A stretch of DNA of 64,000 nucleotides from Alphaproteobacteria bacterium (GTDB taxonomy: Bacteria > Pseudomonadota > Alphaproteobacteria > Caulobacterales > Aquidulcibacteraceae). Positions 56,096 through 63,927 of the stretch are shown in pieces; position 1 is the stretch's first letter; each line of letters starts with the position of its first letter. The notes beneath the pieces are model-generated. The model was not told the origin of the DNA and ran no database searches. It worked only from the letters and a program-made list of their open reading frames with translations. Made by a program: the position numbers and the translations under genes. The stretch lies in assembly GCA_016124655.1 (NCBI GenBank), contig WGNI01000006.1, positions 1-64,000 on the forward strand, written 5' to 3'.

Positions 56096-56875
56096 TCAGT
56101 TCTGCGCCCGGCTCATTTCGCCCCAGCGCCGCGGATCGGCGAAGAGACCGCGCAGATATTGCATGTTCTGCAGCGCCACTGCGGGCGGCAGATCCGCGCG
56201 CGCCAATTGTTCCGCTTCGTCGAAACGACCCTGCAGCGCCAGCGCCACCGCCAGATTGAGCCGCGCCTCCGGCGGCGCCTGCGGCGCTTGCGCGGCCTCG
56301 CGCAGATACGGCTCCGCTTCCCCCGCTTCGCCCGTCAACAGATACGACATGCCGAGATTGTTGAGCACGCTGGCTTCGCCGGCCTTGATCTCCAGCGCCT
56401 CGCGATACGCCCGCCGCGCCTCCGCGTAGCGCGACATTTCATCCAGCGCCACGCCAAGCGAAGACCGCGCCCGCCAATCGTCCGGCGCCGCCTGCGCGAT
56501 CAGCGCCAGCGGCCGCAGCGCTTCTGACGGCCGGTTCGCCTGGATCAGCGCCAAGCCCAGCGTGCGCAGCAAGTCGAGATCGTTGGGATGGCGCTGCAGC
56601 GCTTCGCTTGCGACTTGCGCCGCGCGCTCATGGCGCCCGCCCGCGCGCAGCGTTTCCGAAAACCGCCGCGCGGCTTCCGCATCCATCGGATTGGCGGCGT
56701 ATTCGCCTGCCCAGAACGTCATCTGCGTGAGCACGTCCTCGCGCGCGATCGCCGCGCGCGCCGCGCTGTTGGGAGCCGCAGCATCCGCCGCGGGATCGGC
56801 GGCGCCGCCGGTGGTTGCACACGCGCCAAGAACCGAAAGCGCCGAAACGACGCCAAGCCGCGCCAAAGGATTCAT
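56096..56875 (-). CDS. TadD-like TPR lipoprotein
   Basis: A 259-residue tetratricopeptide lipoprotein. The signal LARLGVVSALSVLGACATT has a lipobox (LGAC). At least three TPR units follow: ALQRHPNDLDLLRTLGLALI, DDWRARSSLGVALDEMSRYA and VLNNLGMSYLLTGEAGEAEP. Next to tadC this is most likely TadD, needed for Flp pilus assembly, though it is read in the opposite direction. ATG codons at 56875 and 56878 are both possible; no clear Shine-Dalgarno decides. The upstream open frame crosses the inverted-repeat element. Confidence 0.85.
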   Translation of the reverse strand: MNPLARLGVVSALSVLGACATTGGAADPAADAAAPNSAARAAIAREDVLTQMTFWAGEYAANPMDAEAARRFSETLRAGGRHERAAQVASEALQRHPNDLDLLRTLGLALIQANRPSEALRPLALIAQAAPDDWRARSSLGVALDEMSRYAEARRAYREALEIKAGEASVLNNLGMSYLLTGEAGEAEPYLREAAQAPQAPPEARLNLAVALALQGRFDEAEQLARADLPPAVALQNMQYLRGLFADPRRWGEMSRAQN

Positions 56876-56912
56876 CATGAACAAAACGTCAAGCGCGCCG
56901 CTCAACAAAGCC

Positions 56913-57222
56913 TTAACAGGCTGTTGGGAAAGTCTCGCCGGCCGCGACAGCGGCGATTTTTCGTTTGGGGCAGGAGCGCGGCGCAGCCAATATCTGGATA
57001 TTGGCGAGCCGCGTGACGAACCCCAAGCGAAAAATCGCCCTGCAATAATTGCAATCAAAATCTCATGCGCTGCAGCGCTTTTTCGCCGACTGTGCGGTCG
57101 GTTTGCGCTCTGGCGGCGTTGGGCCGGCTCGACGGGGCCTGCCCCGCCTTCGCCGCCCCTCCTGGCCAGACCACAAACCGACTCGCATCGCGGCCCGCGA
57201 TACTTTCTCAACAGCCTGTTAA
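56913..57222. mobile_element. 310-bp MITE-like element with terminal inverted repeats
   Basis: The ends TTAACAGGCTGTTGGGAAAG followed by T (56913-56933) and ACTTTCTCAACAGCCTGTTA followed by A (57202-57222) are inverted repeats with 20 of 21 positions matching. Inside, GGCGATTTTTCGTTTGGGG (56952-56970) pairs with CCCCAAGCGAAAAATCGCC (57021-57039), 18 of 19. GTCGGTTTGCGCTCTGG pairs imperfectly with CCAGACCACAAACCGAC. No ORF fits a transposase. It fills most of the 401-bp gap between the divergent tadD-like and aminopeptidase genes. Confidence 0.7.
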
Positions 57223-57276
57223 TGCGGTGTGCTCATGCAGCCGCTATAAAGCCGCTCCCCTGTTCTGGAACCAACC

Positions 57277-58662
57277 ATGGCCGCTTCGCCCTTCATCCTT
57301 GATCAATCGCAATTCGCCGTGCCGATCCACGCGCTGCGCATAAGCGAATGGCGCCCGTGGATCGAAAGCCGCGCTGACGCCATGAAGCGCCTGGCCGATG
57401 CGCACGATTTCCGCGGCCAGGCTGGACGCATCCTCATCGTGCCCGGCACCGATGGCGGCATCGAGCGCGTTCTATTCGGCCTCGGCGAAAAGACCTCGCC
57501 CATGCTCATCGGCGCGCTCGCGCAACACCTGCCGCAGGGCGATTACCGCATCGCCGCAGCGCCGCGCGAATTTCCCGCAACAATTGTCGCCATCGCCTGG
57601 GGCCTCGGCGCCTATGCGTTCGAACGCTACAAGCCGCGCAAGCGCGCCGCACCGCGTCTTGTCATGCCCGAGGGCGCCGACGCGGCGGAGGCCCAGCGCC
57701 TGGTCGACGCCGCCTGGCTCGCGCGCGATCTGGTCAACACGCCCGCCGGCGACATGGGACCCGAAGCGCTCCACGCCGAAGCGGAGCGGATCGCGAAAGC
57801 CCATGACGCCGGCTTCGAGGCCATCGTCGGCGACGCGCTTCTGAAAGAAAATTTCCCGATGATCCACGCGGTCGGGCGTGCGGCGGCGCAAGCGCCGCGC
57901 CTGTTGCGCATCACCTGGGGCCTTTCGGACGCGCCGATTGTTGCGCTCGTCGGCAAAGGCGTGACGTTCGACACCGGCGGACTGAACCTCAAGACCGAGG
58001 GCTCCATGCGGCTGATGAAAAAGGACATGGGCGGCGCCGCCCACGCCCTCGCGCTCGGCCAGATGATCATGCAATCCGGCCTGCCCGTGCGCTTGGAGAT
58101 CTTCCTGCCCGTGGTCGAAAACGCCGTCTCCGGCGACGCCTTCCGCCCCGGCGACGTTCTCAAAAGCCGCAAAGGTCTCACCGTTGAGGTCGACAACACC
58201 GACGCCGAAGGCCGCCTGATCCTCGCCGACGCGCTGGCGCGCGCCTGCGAGCTCAACCCGCTTTTGATCATGGATTTCGCCACGCTCACCGGCGCCGCCC
58301 GCGTGGCGCTGGGCCCGGAAATCCCGCCCTTCTTCACCGACGACGAAACCCTCGCCGCCGACCTCGCTCAGGCCTCGCAGGACGCCTGGGACCCGATCTG
58401 GCGCCTGCCCCTGTGGGACAATTACGACCCCGACATGGACAGCCCCATCGCCGATTTGAAGAACACAGGCGACGGCGGCTTCGCCGGCGCGATCTTCGGC
58501 GCGCTTTTCCTGCGCCGTTTCGTCGACGCCAAGGCCTGGGCCCATTTCGACGTCTTCGCCTGGTCGCCCAAGGAGCGCCCGGCCAAGCCCGCCGGCGGCG
58601 AGGCGCAGGCCATCCGCGCGGCGTGGAGGGTGATCCGCCAGCGCTTCCCGCCGCTCGGCTGA
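57277..58662 (+). CDS. leucyl aminopeptidase family protein (M17)
   Basis: A 461-residue M17 metallo-aminopeptidase. The signature NTDAEGRLILADAL and the metal-binding GKGVTFDTGGLNLK with MKKDMGGAA are intact. The N-terminal half is the usual variable macro-like domain. It releases N-terminal residues from peptides in the cytosol; this shorter group differs from PepA, so no symbol is given. Its promoter region is largely the MITE-like element. Confidence 0.94.
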   Translation: MAASPFILDQSQFAVPIHALRISEWRPWIESRADAMKRLADAHDFRGQAGRILIVPGTDGGIERVLFGLGEKTSPMLIGALAQHLPQGDYRIAAAPREFPATIVAIAWGLGAYAFERYKPRKRAAPRLVMPEGADAAEAQRLVDAAWLARDLVNTPAGDMGPEALHAEAERIAKAHDAGFEAIVGDALLKENFPMIHAVGRAAAQAPRLLRITWGLSDAPIVALVGKGVTFDTGGLNLKTEGSMRLMKKDMGGAAHALALGQMIMQSGLPVRLEIFLPVVENAVSGDAFRPGDVLKSRKGLTVEVDNTDAEGRLILADALARACELNPLLIMDFATLTGAARVALGPEIPPFFTDDETLAADLAQASQDAWDPIWRLPLWDNYDPDMDSPIADLKNTGDGGFAGAIFGALFLRRFVDAKAWAHFDVFAWSPKERPAKPAGGEAQAIRAAWRVIRQRFPPLG

Positions 58663-58691
58663 TTGTGGGTCCTGCGCCCGTTAACCCACAA
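58663..58691. promoter_or_regulatory. inverted repeat between the aminopeptidase and MarR genes
   Basis: TTGTGGGT/ACCCACAA (58663-58670 with 58684-58691) is a perfect 8-bp inverted repeat overlapping the end of the aminopeptidase gene, 78 bp before the MarR gene start. It may be a MarR operator or a weak terminator; no T-run follows. Confidence 0.35.
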
Positions 58692-58769
58692 CATCTTGCG
58701 GGTTCCCCTTGTCGACACCCACCAAATCAGCGAATCTCGTTTCGTCGCCGAGCGATGAGAGGAACTGAG

Positions 58770-59123
58770 ATGAGCTTTGAGTTGGACCGGGTTCGGGCGT
58801 TGGATTTGTGGCGCAACGTCACCGTGATGACGGTCCGCGGCGAAGAGCCGGATCTGACGGCTCGCCAGCTCGCGGTGCTGATGACCGTGCATCTCGGCGC
58901 CCCGCCCCACACGGTCCGCGGCCTCGCCGCGGCCCTCGGCGTGGGCAAGCCGGCGATCACCCGCGCGCTCGATACGCTGACGCGGTACGGCCTGGTGCGC
59001 CGCCGCCGCGACGAGGCCGACGGCCGCAACGTGTTCGTCGAGCGCACCGTGCGCGGGCAGGAATATCTGACCTCGCTGGGCGACATGATCAGCGGCCGCG
59101 CAGCGGAGCTGATGGCCGCTTGA
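58770..59123 (+). CDS. MarR-like winged-helix transcriptional regulator
   Basis: A 117-residue winged-helix protein. The helix-turn-helix is TVRGLAAALGVGKPAITRAL (about residues 47-66), followed by the wing LVRRRRDEADGRNVFVERT. It resembles MarR-family regulators, with a shorter dimerisation region. AGAGGAA lies 7 nt before the ATG at 58770; an in-frame ATG at 58755 is less suitable. The ligand and targets are unknown. Confidence 0.83.
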   Translation: MSFELDRVRALDLWRNVTVMTVRGEEPDLTARQLAVLMTVHLGAPPHTVRGLAAALGVGKPAITRALDTLTRYGLVRRRRDEADGRNVFVERTVRGQEYLTSLGDMISGRAAELMAA

Positions 59124-59130
59124 TTAGGGG

Positions 59131-59742
59131 TCAGGTCGGCGCCGCTTCGCCCTCTGGCGCGGCGGCTTCCGCCGGTGCTGCGGTCGGCGCCGGCAGCGGC
59201 GCGGGGCTGGCCGAAAGCGAGCGCAAATAGGCGATCATGGCGATGCGGTCTTCGTCGCGGCGCAGGCCGGCGAACGCCATCTTGGTGCCGCGAACCGCCT
59301 GGCCCGGCGATTTGAGGAACGTGTCCAAGGTCTCGTATGACCACGGCCCGACCGAAGCATGCGCAACCATCGATTCCGAATAGGCAAAACCCGCCACAGC
59401 GCCTGGCGCGCGTCCGAAAACGCCCCAAAGATGCGGGCCGGTGCCATCCCGGCCGCCTTCCTCGAACGTGTGGCAGCTCGTACATTGCGCCGCGACCCGC
59501 TCGCCGCGGCCGACAAAATCGGTGAGCGCCGCAGCGTCCGCGAACAGCGTGCCGAAATCCGGCGGCCCGGCGTCGGCGGGGCCGGTCGGCGCGGCGACGG
59601 TTTCGACCACTTCAGGGGCAAATCCAGGCGTTTCCGGGATATGACCCGCATAGAGCGCGTCCGCCGCGGTCTGCAGGCCCATGACGCCGAGCACCGACGC
59701 CAGCGCTGCGCCCGCAATGGCGTTGAACCGCAAGTCGCTCAT
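59131..59742 (-). CDS. membrane-anchored cytochrome c
   Basis: A 203-residue monohaem class I cytochrome c. An uncleaved N-terminal anchor (AIAGAALASVLGVMGLQTAA) and a linker precede CTSCH, the haem site, then GPHLWGVFGR and the axial Met in GTKMAFAGL. The Pro/Ala-rich tail is unusual. It resembles CycM-type cytochromes that carry electrons to terminal oxidases. It is convergent with the MarR gene. Confidence 0.92.
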   Translation of the reverse strand: MSDLRFNAIAGAALASVLGVMGLQTAADALYAGHIPETPGFAPEVVETVAAPTGPADAGPPDFGTLFADAAALTDFVGRGERVAAQCTSCHTFEEGGRDGTGPHLWGVFGRAPGAVAGFAYSESMVAHASVGPWSYETLDTFLKSPGQAVRGTKMAFAGLRRDEDRIAMIAYLRSLSASPAPLPAPTAAPAEAAAPEGEAAPT

Positions 59743-59902
59743 GCACGAACCCTTATTCGTCGCGCGTCACGCCGCGCCGTCGAGAATCCGCACTGTATGG
59801 CTGCTTCGCCGCGCCATTCCAAGCGGGCGAAGGCGCGACCTGTGCGCCCATGGGCGGCCCCATTCCGATTGCGCATTCGCGGGCGATATGGGAGCCAGCG
59901 CC

Positions 59903-60640
59903 ATGGCCGGCGCTGATCCGCTCATCATCATTCCCGCCCGCATGGCGTCCACGCGCCTGCCGGGAAAACCGTTGGCCGACATCGCCGGCAAACCCATGAT
60001 CGCCTGGATGGTCGAAATCGCATTCGCCGCCGGCGCAGGCCCGGTTCTGGTCGCCGCCGCGGAGCCGGAGATCGCCGCCGCGGCGGAAGCCGCCGGCGCG
60101 CGCGCCGTGCTGACCGATCCCGATCTGCCCTCCGGCACGGACCGCGTCTTCGCCGCAGCGCAAGCCGCCGATCCCGACGGCGCGCACGACATCATCGTCA
60201 ATCTGCAGGGCGACATGCCGACCATGAACCCTGAAGACGTCGCCCGCGCCGTCGCGGTTGTGCGGCGCGGCGGCGATATCGCCACGCTGGTCTCTCCTTC
60301 CAACGATCCAGTCGATCGCGGGAACCCGAACGTCGTGAAAGCAATCCTGGCGTCGGACGGCCGCTGCCTCGCTTTCACCCGCGCGCCCGCGCCCTGGGGC
60401 GACGGCCCGGTGCTGCGTCATGTCGGCATCTACGCCTATCGCCGCGACGCGCTGGCGCGCTTCGTCAAGGCGCCGCCCTCGCCGCTTGAGCTGCGCGAAA
60501 AACTCGAGCAATTGCGCGCGCTGGAAATGGGCATGACCATCAACGCTGAAACCGTCGAAGAGTTTCCCAAGGGCGTGGACAGCCCCGCCGATCTTGAAGC
60601 CGCGCGCACGGTTTTGGCGGCGCCAACGGGGCGCGCATGA
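59903..60640 (+). CDS. kdsB: 3-deoxy-manno-octulosonate cytidylyltransferase
   Basis: A 245-residue CMP-Kdo synthetase that activates Kdo for lipopolysaccharide inner core. It has IIIPARMASTRLPGKPLADI at the N-terminus, DLPSGTDRV, VNLQGDMP, the central LRHVGIYAYRRDAL and a C-terminal GVDSPADLEAAR. GGGAG precedes the ATG at 59903; another ATG lies 15 bp upstream. Its stop overlaps the pheA start (ATGA). Confidence 0.95.
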   Translation: MAGADPLIIIPARMASTRLPGKPLADIAGKPMIAWMVEIAFAAGAGPVLVAAAEPEIAAAAEAAGARAVLTDPDLPSGTDRVFAAAQAADPDGAHDIIVNLQGDMPTMNPEDVARAVAVVRRGGDIATLVSPSNDPVDRGNPNVVKAILASDGRCLAFTRAPAPWGDGPVLRHVGIYAYRRDALARFVKAPPSPLELREKLEQLRALEMGMTINAETVEEFPKGVDSPADLEAARTVLAAPTGRA

Positions 60641-61476
60641 CCGATAAGATCGCATTCCAGGGCGAACTGGGCGCCAACTCCCACATCGCCTGCCGCGAGG
60701 TCTATCCAGACCTGGAGCCCTTGCCGTGCGCGACATTTGAAGACGCGTTCGCGGCCGTGGCGGACCAGACCGCGCGCTATGCGATGATCCCAATCGAGAA
60801 TTCCGTCGCCGGCCGCGTCGCCGACGTGCACCACCTCATTCCCGAAGCCGGATTGTTCATCATCGGCGAACATTTTGCGCCGATTCGGCATCAATTGATC
60901 GGCCTGCCGGGCGCTGCGCTCTCGCGCCTCAAACGCGTGCGCAGCCATCCCCAGGCGCTGGGTCAATGCCGCAAGACGCTGCGTACGCTGGGCCTCGAAG
61001 CCATCAAGACCGCAGACACCGCCGGCGCCGCGCGCGAGATCAAGGCGCTGGGCGATCCTGAAGAAGGCGCGCTCGCCTCCGCGCTCGCCGCCGACATCCA
61101 CGGCTTAACCATCCTGCAGGCCGACATCGCCGACGCCGGCCACAACACCACGCGCTTCCTGGTGTTTGCGCGCGCCGCCAACGACGCAGCGCCTGAAGAC
61201 GGTCCCTGCGTGACCAGCTTCGTCTTCCGCGTCCGCAACGTGCCCGCCGCGCTCTACAAGGCGCTCGGCGGCTTCGCCACCAATGGCGTGAACATGACCA
61301 AGCTGGAATCCTATCTCGAAGGCGGCTCGTTTTCCGCGGCGATGTTCTATGCCGACATCGAGGGCCATCCCTCCGAACGCGGCGTGCAGCTGGCGCTGGA
61401 GGAGCTGTCGTTTTTCTCGTCTTTCCTGAAAGTGCTTGGCGTCTATGCGGCGCACCCGTATCGGCGCAGGGCGTAA
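60637..61476 (+). CDS. pheA: prephenate dehydratase
   Basis: A 279-residue monofunctional prephenate dehydratase for phenylalanine synthesis. The catalytic domain has FQGELGANSHIA, IPIENSVAGRVADVHHLI and the conserved HNTTRFLVF with the essential Thr-Arg. The C-terminal ACT domain (VTSFVFRVRNVPAALYKAL, then TKLESYLEGG) binds phenylalanine for feedback control. It overlaps kdsB by 4 bp. Its stop codon coincides with the -35 of the sigF promoter. Confidence 0.96.
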   Translation: MTDKIAFQGELGANSHIACREVYPDLEPLPCATFEDAFAAVADQTARYAMIPIENSVAGRVADVHHLIPEAGLFIIGEHFAPIRHQLIGLPGAALSRLKRVRSHPQALGQCRKTLRTLGLEAIKTADTAGAAREIKALGDPEEGALASALAADIHGLTILQADIADAGHNTTRFLVFARAANDAAPEDGPCVTSFVFRVRNVPAALYKALGGFATNGVNMTKLESYLEGGSFSAAMFYADIEGHPSERGVQLALEELSFFSSFLKVLGVYAAHPYRRRA

Positions 61477-61498
61477 CTTTGCTTCGGGCCTCATCGTA
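61473..61498 (+). promoter_or_regulatory. SigF-type autoregulated promoter upstream of sigF
   Basis: GTAACT, 16 nt, CGTA, lying 15 bp before the sigF ATG and overlapping the pheA stop. It matches the Caulobacter SigF pattern GTAACC-N16-CGAA in eight of ten bases. The same motif precedes the DoxX-like gene. Confidence 0.6.
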
Positions 61499-61512
61499 GG
61501 TCGAGGAGTTCG

Positions 61513-62064
61513 ATGGAGCGGAAGAGTCCGGACGAGCCGCGCCTGCGCGGGCTGATGCTTGCAGGCATTTCCGGCGATTCCGCTGCACATCGGGCGTTTC
61601 TTGCGGAAAGCGCAGCGCTTCTGCGCGCCTTTTTCCGCAACCGTTTGCGGGGCGCGCCGGAGGACGCCGAGGACTTGGTGCAAGACACGCTTATCGCGCT
61701 GCACACCAAGCGGGACGCTTATGATCCCGCCTACCCCATCACGGCCTGGATCTACGCCATCGCGCGCTATCGCCTGATCGATCATGTTCGCCGCAACAAG
61801 CGCCGCGGCGGCGTGCATCTGCCTTTGGAGGACGGCGATGCGCTCGCCGCGGAAGATCACGACGCCGCCGAAGCCCGCCATGATGCGGCCACTCTGCTCG
61901 ATCGGTTGCCGCAAAAACAGCGCGACGCGATCCGCCTCGTCAAGCTGGAGGAAAAAAGCGTCCGCGAAACCGCCGCTGAACTCGGCATTTCCGAATCGGA
62001 CGTCAAAATCTCCGTGCATCGCGGCGTGAAGGCGCTCGCCAAATACATGGCCGACAGGATGTGA
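61513..62064 (+). CDS. sigF: ECF RNA polymerase sigma factor, SigF-like
   Basis: A 183-residue ECF sigma factor. Region 2 is seen in RLRGAPEDAEDLVQDTLIAL and PITAWIYAIARYRLIDHVRR, and region 4 in LPQKQRDAIRLVKLEEKSVR with ETAAELGISESDVKISVHRG. A gene for the NrsF membrane anti-sigma (DUF1109) follows after 4 bp, the partner of Caulobacter SigF, which responds to heavy-metal stress (chromate, cadmium). A matching promoter lies directly upstream. Identification rests on this pairing. Confidence 0.88.
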   Translation: MERKSPDEPRLRGLMLAGISGDSAAHRAFLAESAALLRAFFRNRLRGAPEDAEDLVQDTLIALHTKRDAYDPAYPITAWIYAIARYRLIDHVRRNKRRGGVHLPLEDGDALAAEDHDAAEARHDAATLLDRLPQKQRDAIRLVKLEEKSVRETAAELGISESDVKISVHRGVKALAKYMADRM

Positions 62065-62068
62065 AGCC

Positions 62069-62704
62069 ATGAAAACCGACGATCTCATCGACCTTCTCGC
62101 CAAGGACGAGGTCACGCCCAAACAGCGTCGCCCCTGGCGCGCGGCCGTGATCGCAGGCCTCGCGGGCTTGGTCGTCGCGGTGTTCCTGCTCGCCTCGACG
62201 CTGCGCCTGCGCGAAGATCTCGGCGACGCGGTGATGATGGTGATGATGAAGGCGGGCTTCGCCGCGGCGTTCGCGGCGGCGGCCTTGCCCGTGATGTTGC
62301 GTTTGTGGCGGCCGGGCCGCCCGCTCGGCGCCCTTCTCTATGGCGCAGCCGCGCTCACCGTGATCGCGGTGGGCGCCACCGTGATCGCGCTCGCCGGCGT
62401 TGATCCCAGCGAACGCATGCAGGCCTGGATGGGCGGCGGCTTTCCCTGGTGCGTCGTGATCGTGCCGATCCTGGCCATGCCGACGGCCGCAGCCCTGTTG
62501 TGGATCGCCAAACAATTCGCGCCCACGCGCCTGACCATGACGGGCGCGGCGATCGGCGGCTTCTCCGGCGGCGTGGCGGCGATGGCCTACGCGATGTACT
62601 GCCCCATAGATTCCGTGCCCTTCGTGGCGACTTGGTACGCCGTGGCGATCGGCGTGTGCGCCGCGATCGGCGCGTTGGTGGGATCGCGCGCGCTCCGCTG
62701 GTGA
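62069..62704 (+). CDS. nrsF: NrsF (DUF1109) membrane anti-sigma factor
   Basis: A 211-residue protein with six predicted membrane helices and a short cytoplasmic N-terminus (MKTDDLIDLLAKDEVTPKQR) that would hold the sigma factor. Cys in GGGFPWCVV (C128) and AYAMYCPID (C178) fit the pair of conserved cysteines that Caulobacter NrsF uses to sense metals. It is encoded 4 bp after sigF. The GTAACC promoter of the next gene starts at the base after its stop. Confidence 0.9.
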   Translation: MKTDDLIDLLAKDEVTPKQRRPWRAAVIAGLAGLVVAVFLLASTLRLREDLGDAVMMVMMKAGFAAAFAAAALPVMLRLWRPGRPLGALLYGAAALTVIAVGATVIALAGVDPSERMQAWMGGGFPWCVVIVPILAMPTAAALLWIAKQFAPTRLTMTGAAIGGFSGGVAAMAYAMYCPIDSVPFVATWYAVAIGVCAAIGALVGSRALRW

Positions 62705-62730
62705 GTAACCGCGCGCTCTAGCCCTGCGTA
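62705..62730 (+). promoter_or_regulatory. SigF-type promoter upstream of the DoxX-like gene
   Basis: GTAACC-N16-CGTA begins immediately after the nrsF stop codon and lies 47 bp before the DoxX-like ATG. It has the same spacing and nearly the same boxes as the site upstream of sigF. Confidence 0.6.
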
Positions 62731-62777
62731 GCTTCAAGTCAGGGAGCGGGGAACGCTCCAGACCTTGGAGTTGTCCA

Positions 62778-63293
62778 ATGCTCGATAAAATCAAACGCTA
62801 CGCGCCGGGGGTGTTTTCCGTATTCGCCAGCGCAGTTTTCCTCGACAGCCTGCGCTACAAATTCACCGATCACCCGAACACGCAGGAAATCTTCGGGCGC
62901 CTCGACGGCTGGGCCGGATCGTTCGGCGCCGGCGGCCTCTTTGGCCATACTGGCCTGTTCAGCCAATACGTGATCGGCACGGCGGAATTGGCCGCGTCCT
63001 CGCTGTTGATCATTGGCCTTGTACCGCGGCTCGTGCGTCTGCACGCGCTCGGCGCCTTGATCGCCTTCGCCGTGATGAGCGGCGCGGTGAGTTTCCACCT
63101 CTTCACGCCGCTCGGCATCGATCCCAATAATGACGGCGGCGGATTGTTTGCGGCTGCGGCAACCATCTGGGTCACCTCGCTCGGCCTTCTGATCTATCGC
63201 CGCGATGTTCTGATTTCGCTTTTAAAAGATCTCTCCGCCGCCTTCGTGCCCGCAGCCCAAGGCGCTGCAACCATGCGCCCCGCGCACGCGTAA
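62778..63293 (+). CDS. DoxX-like membrane protein
   Basis: A 171-residue membrane protein with about four hydrophobic segments (PGVFSVFASAVFLDSLRYKF, ELAASSLLIIGLVPRLV, ALGALIAFAVMSGAVSFHLF and AAAATIWVTSLGLLIY), matching the DoxX/DUF4149-like layout. DoxX-family genes are often in oxidative-stress or metal-stress regulons. A SigF-type promoter precedes it, so SigF control is likely. Exact function is unknown. Confidence 0.75.
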   Translation: MLDKIKRYAPGVFSVFASAVFLDSLRYKFTDHPNTQEIFGRLDGWAGSFGAGGLFGHTGLFSQYVIGTAELAASSLLIIGLVPRLVRLHALGALIAFAVMSGAVSFHLFTPLGIDPNNDGGGLFAAAATIWVTSLGLLIYRRDVLISLLKDLSAAFVPAAQGAATMRPAHA

Positions 63294-63315
63294 TCCCAAA
63301 CAGACGCGACGCGCA
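63290..63315 (+). promoter_or_regulatory. possible weak SigF-type promoter upstream of the YHS gene
   Basis: GTAATC-N16-CGCA overlaps the DoxX-like stop and lies 42 bp before the YHS gene ATG. The spacing matches the two upstream sites, but two box positions differ, so chance or read-through from the DoxX promoter is also possible. Confidence 0.3.
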
Positions 63316-63357
63316 CGCAATCCTCTCCACGCTTCTAAACGTCCCAGGAGTTTCGTC

Positions 63358-63837
63358 ATGTTCTTCAAGCACATCCGTTCGCTCGTCGCGGGCCTCGCGC
63401 TGGCCGCCGCCAGCCTCGGCGTCGCTGCCTTCGCCGCCCCCGCCTACGCCGATCAGCCCGCCACCTATACCGGCCGTCTCTCCAACGTCGCCGTCGGCGG
63501 CTACGACCCGGTCGCCTATTTCACCGACGGCCGCCCGGTGCGCGGCAACCAGCAATTCCGCATCCTGCACCGCGGCGCCGAATATCGTTTCGCGTCCGCT
63601 GAACATCTGGCGACGTTCCGCGCCAATCCCGATCGCTACGTGCCCCAGTACGGCGGCTATTGCGCCTGGGCGATTTCGCAGAACTACACAGCGCCCGGCA
63701 ATCCCAACAATTGGCGCATCGTCGATGGCAAGCTCTACCTCAACTACAACGCTGACATTCAGCGCCGTTGGGAAGGCAATATCCCCGGCTTCATCCGCGA
63801 CGCCAACGCCAACTGGCCGAACGTGCTGAGCCGCTAA
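63358..63837 (+). CDS. exported YHS-domain protein
   Basis: A 159-residue secreted protein. The signal peptide (SLVAGLALAAASLGVAAFAA, cleavage near AYA) precedes a YHS domain with VGGYDPVAYFTDGRPVRG, YRFASAEHLATFRANPDRYV and QYGGYCAWAISQNY. The YHS fold is linked to metal binding. Exported versions occur beside DoxX and SigF-controlled genes, which fits this cluster. GGAG precedes the ATG. Confidence 0.88.
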   Translation: MFFKHIRSLVAGLALAAASLGVAAFAAPAYADQPATYTGRLSNVAVGGYDPVAYFTDGRPVRGNQQFRILHRGAEYRFASAEHLATFRANPDRYVPQYGGYCAWAISQNYTAPGNPNNWRIVDGKLYLNYNADIQRRWEGNIPGFIRDANANWPNVLSR

Positions 63838-63887
63838 AGTCCGCGGCGCTCCAGCCTCCCCCGCTGCTCCCCGAGCGCTGCTGATCG

Positions 63888-63923
63888 CGCGCCCCGTCCA
63901 ATGGCTCTGGGCGGGGCGCGTTT
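63888..63923. terminator. hairpin terminator between convergent genes
   Basis: CGCGCCCCGTCC/GGGCGGGGCGCG (63888-63899 with 63909-63920; one G-U pair) is followed by TTT. It sits between the YHS gene and the partial reverse gene at the window end and could serve both. Confidence 0.65.
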
Positions 63924-63927
63924 GCGT

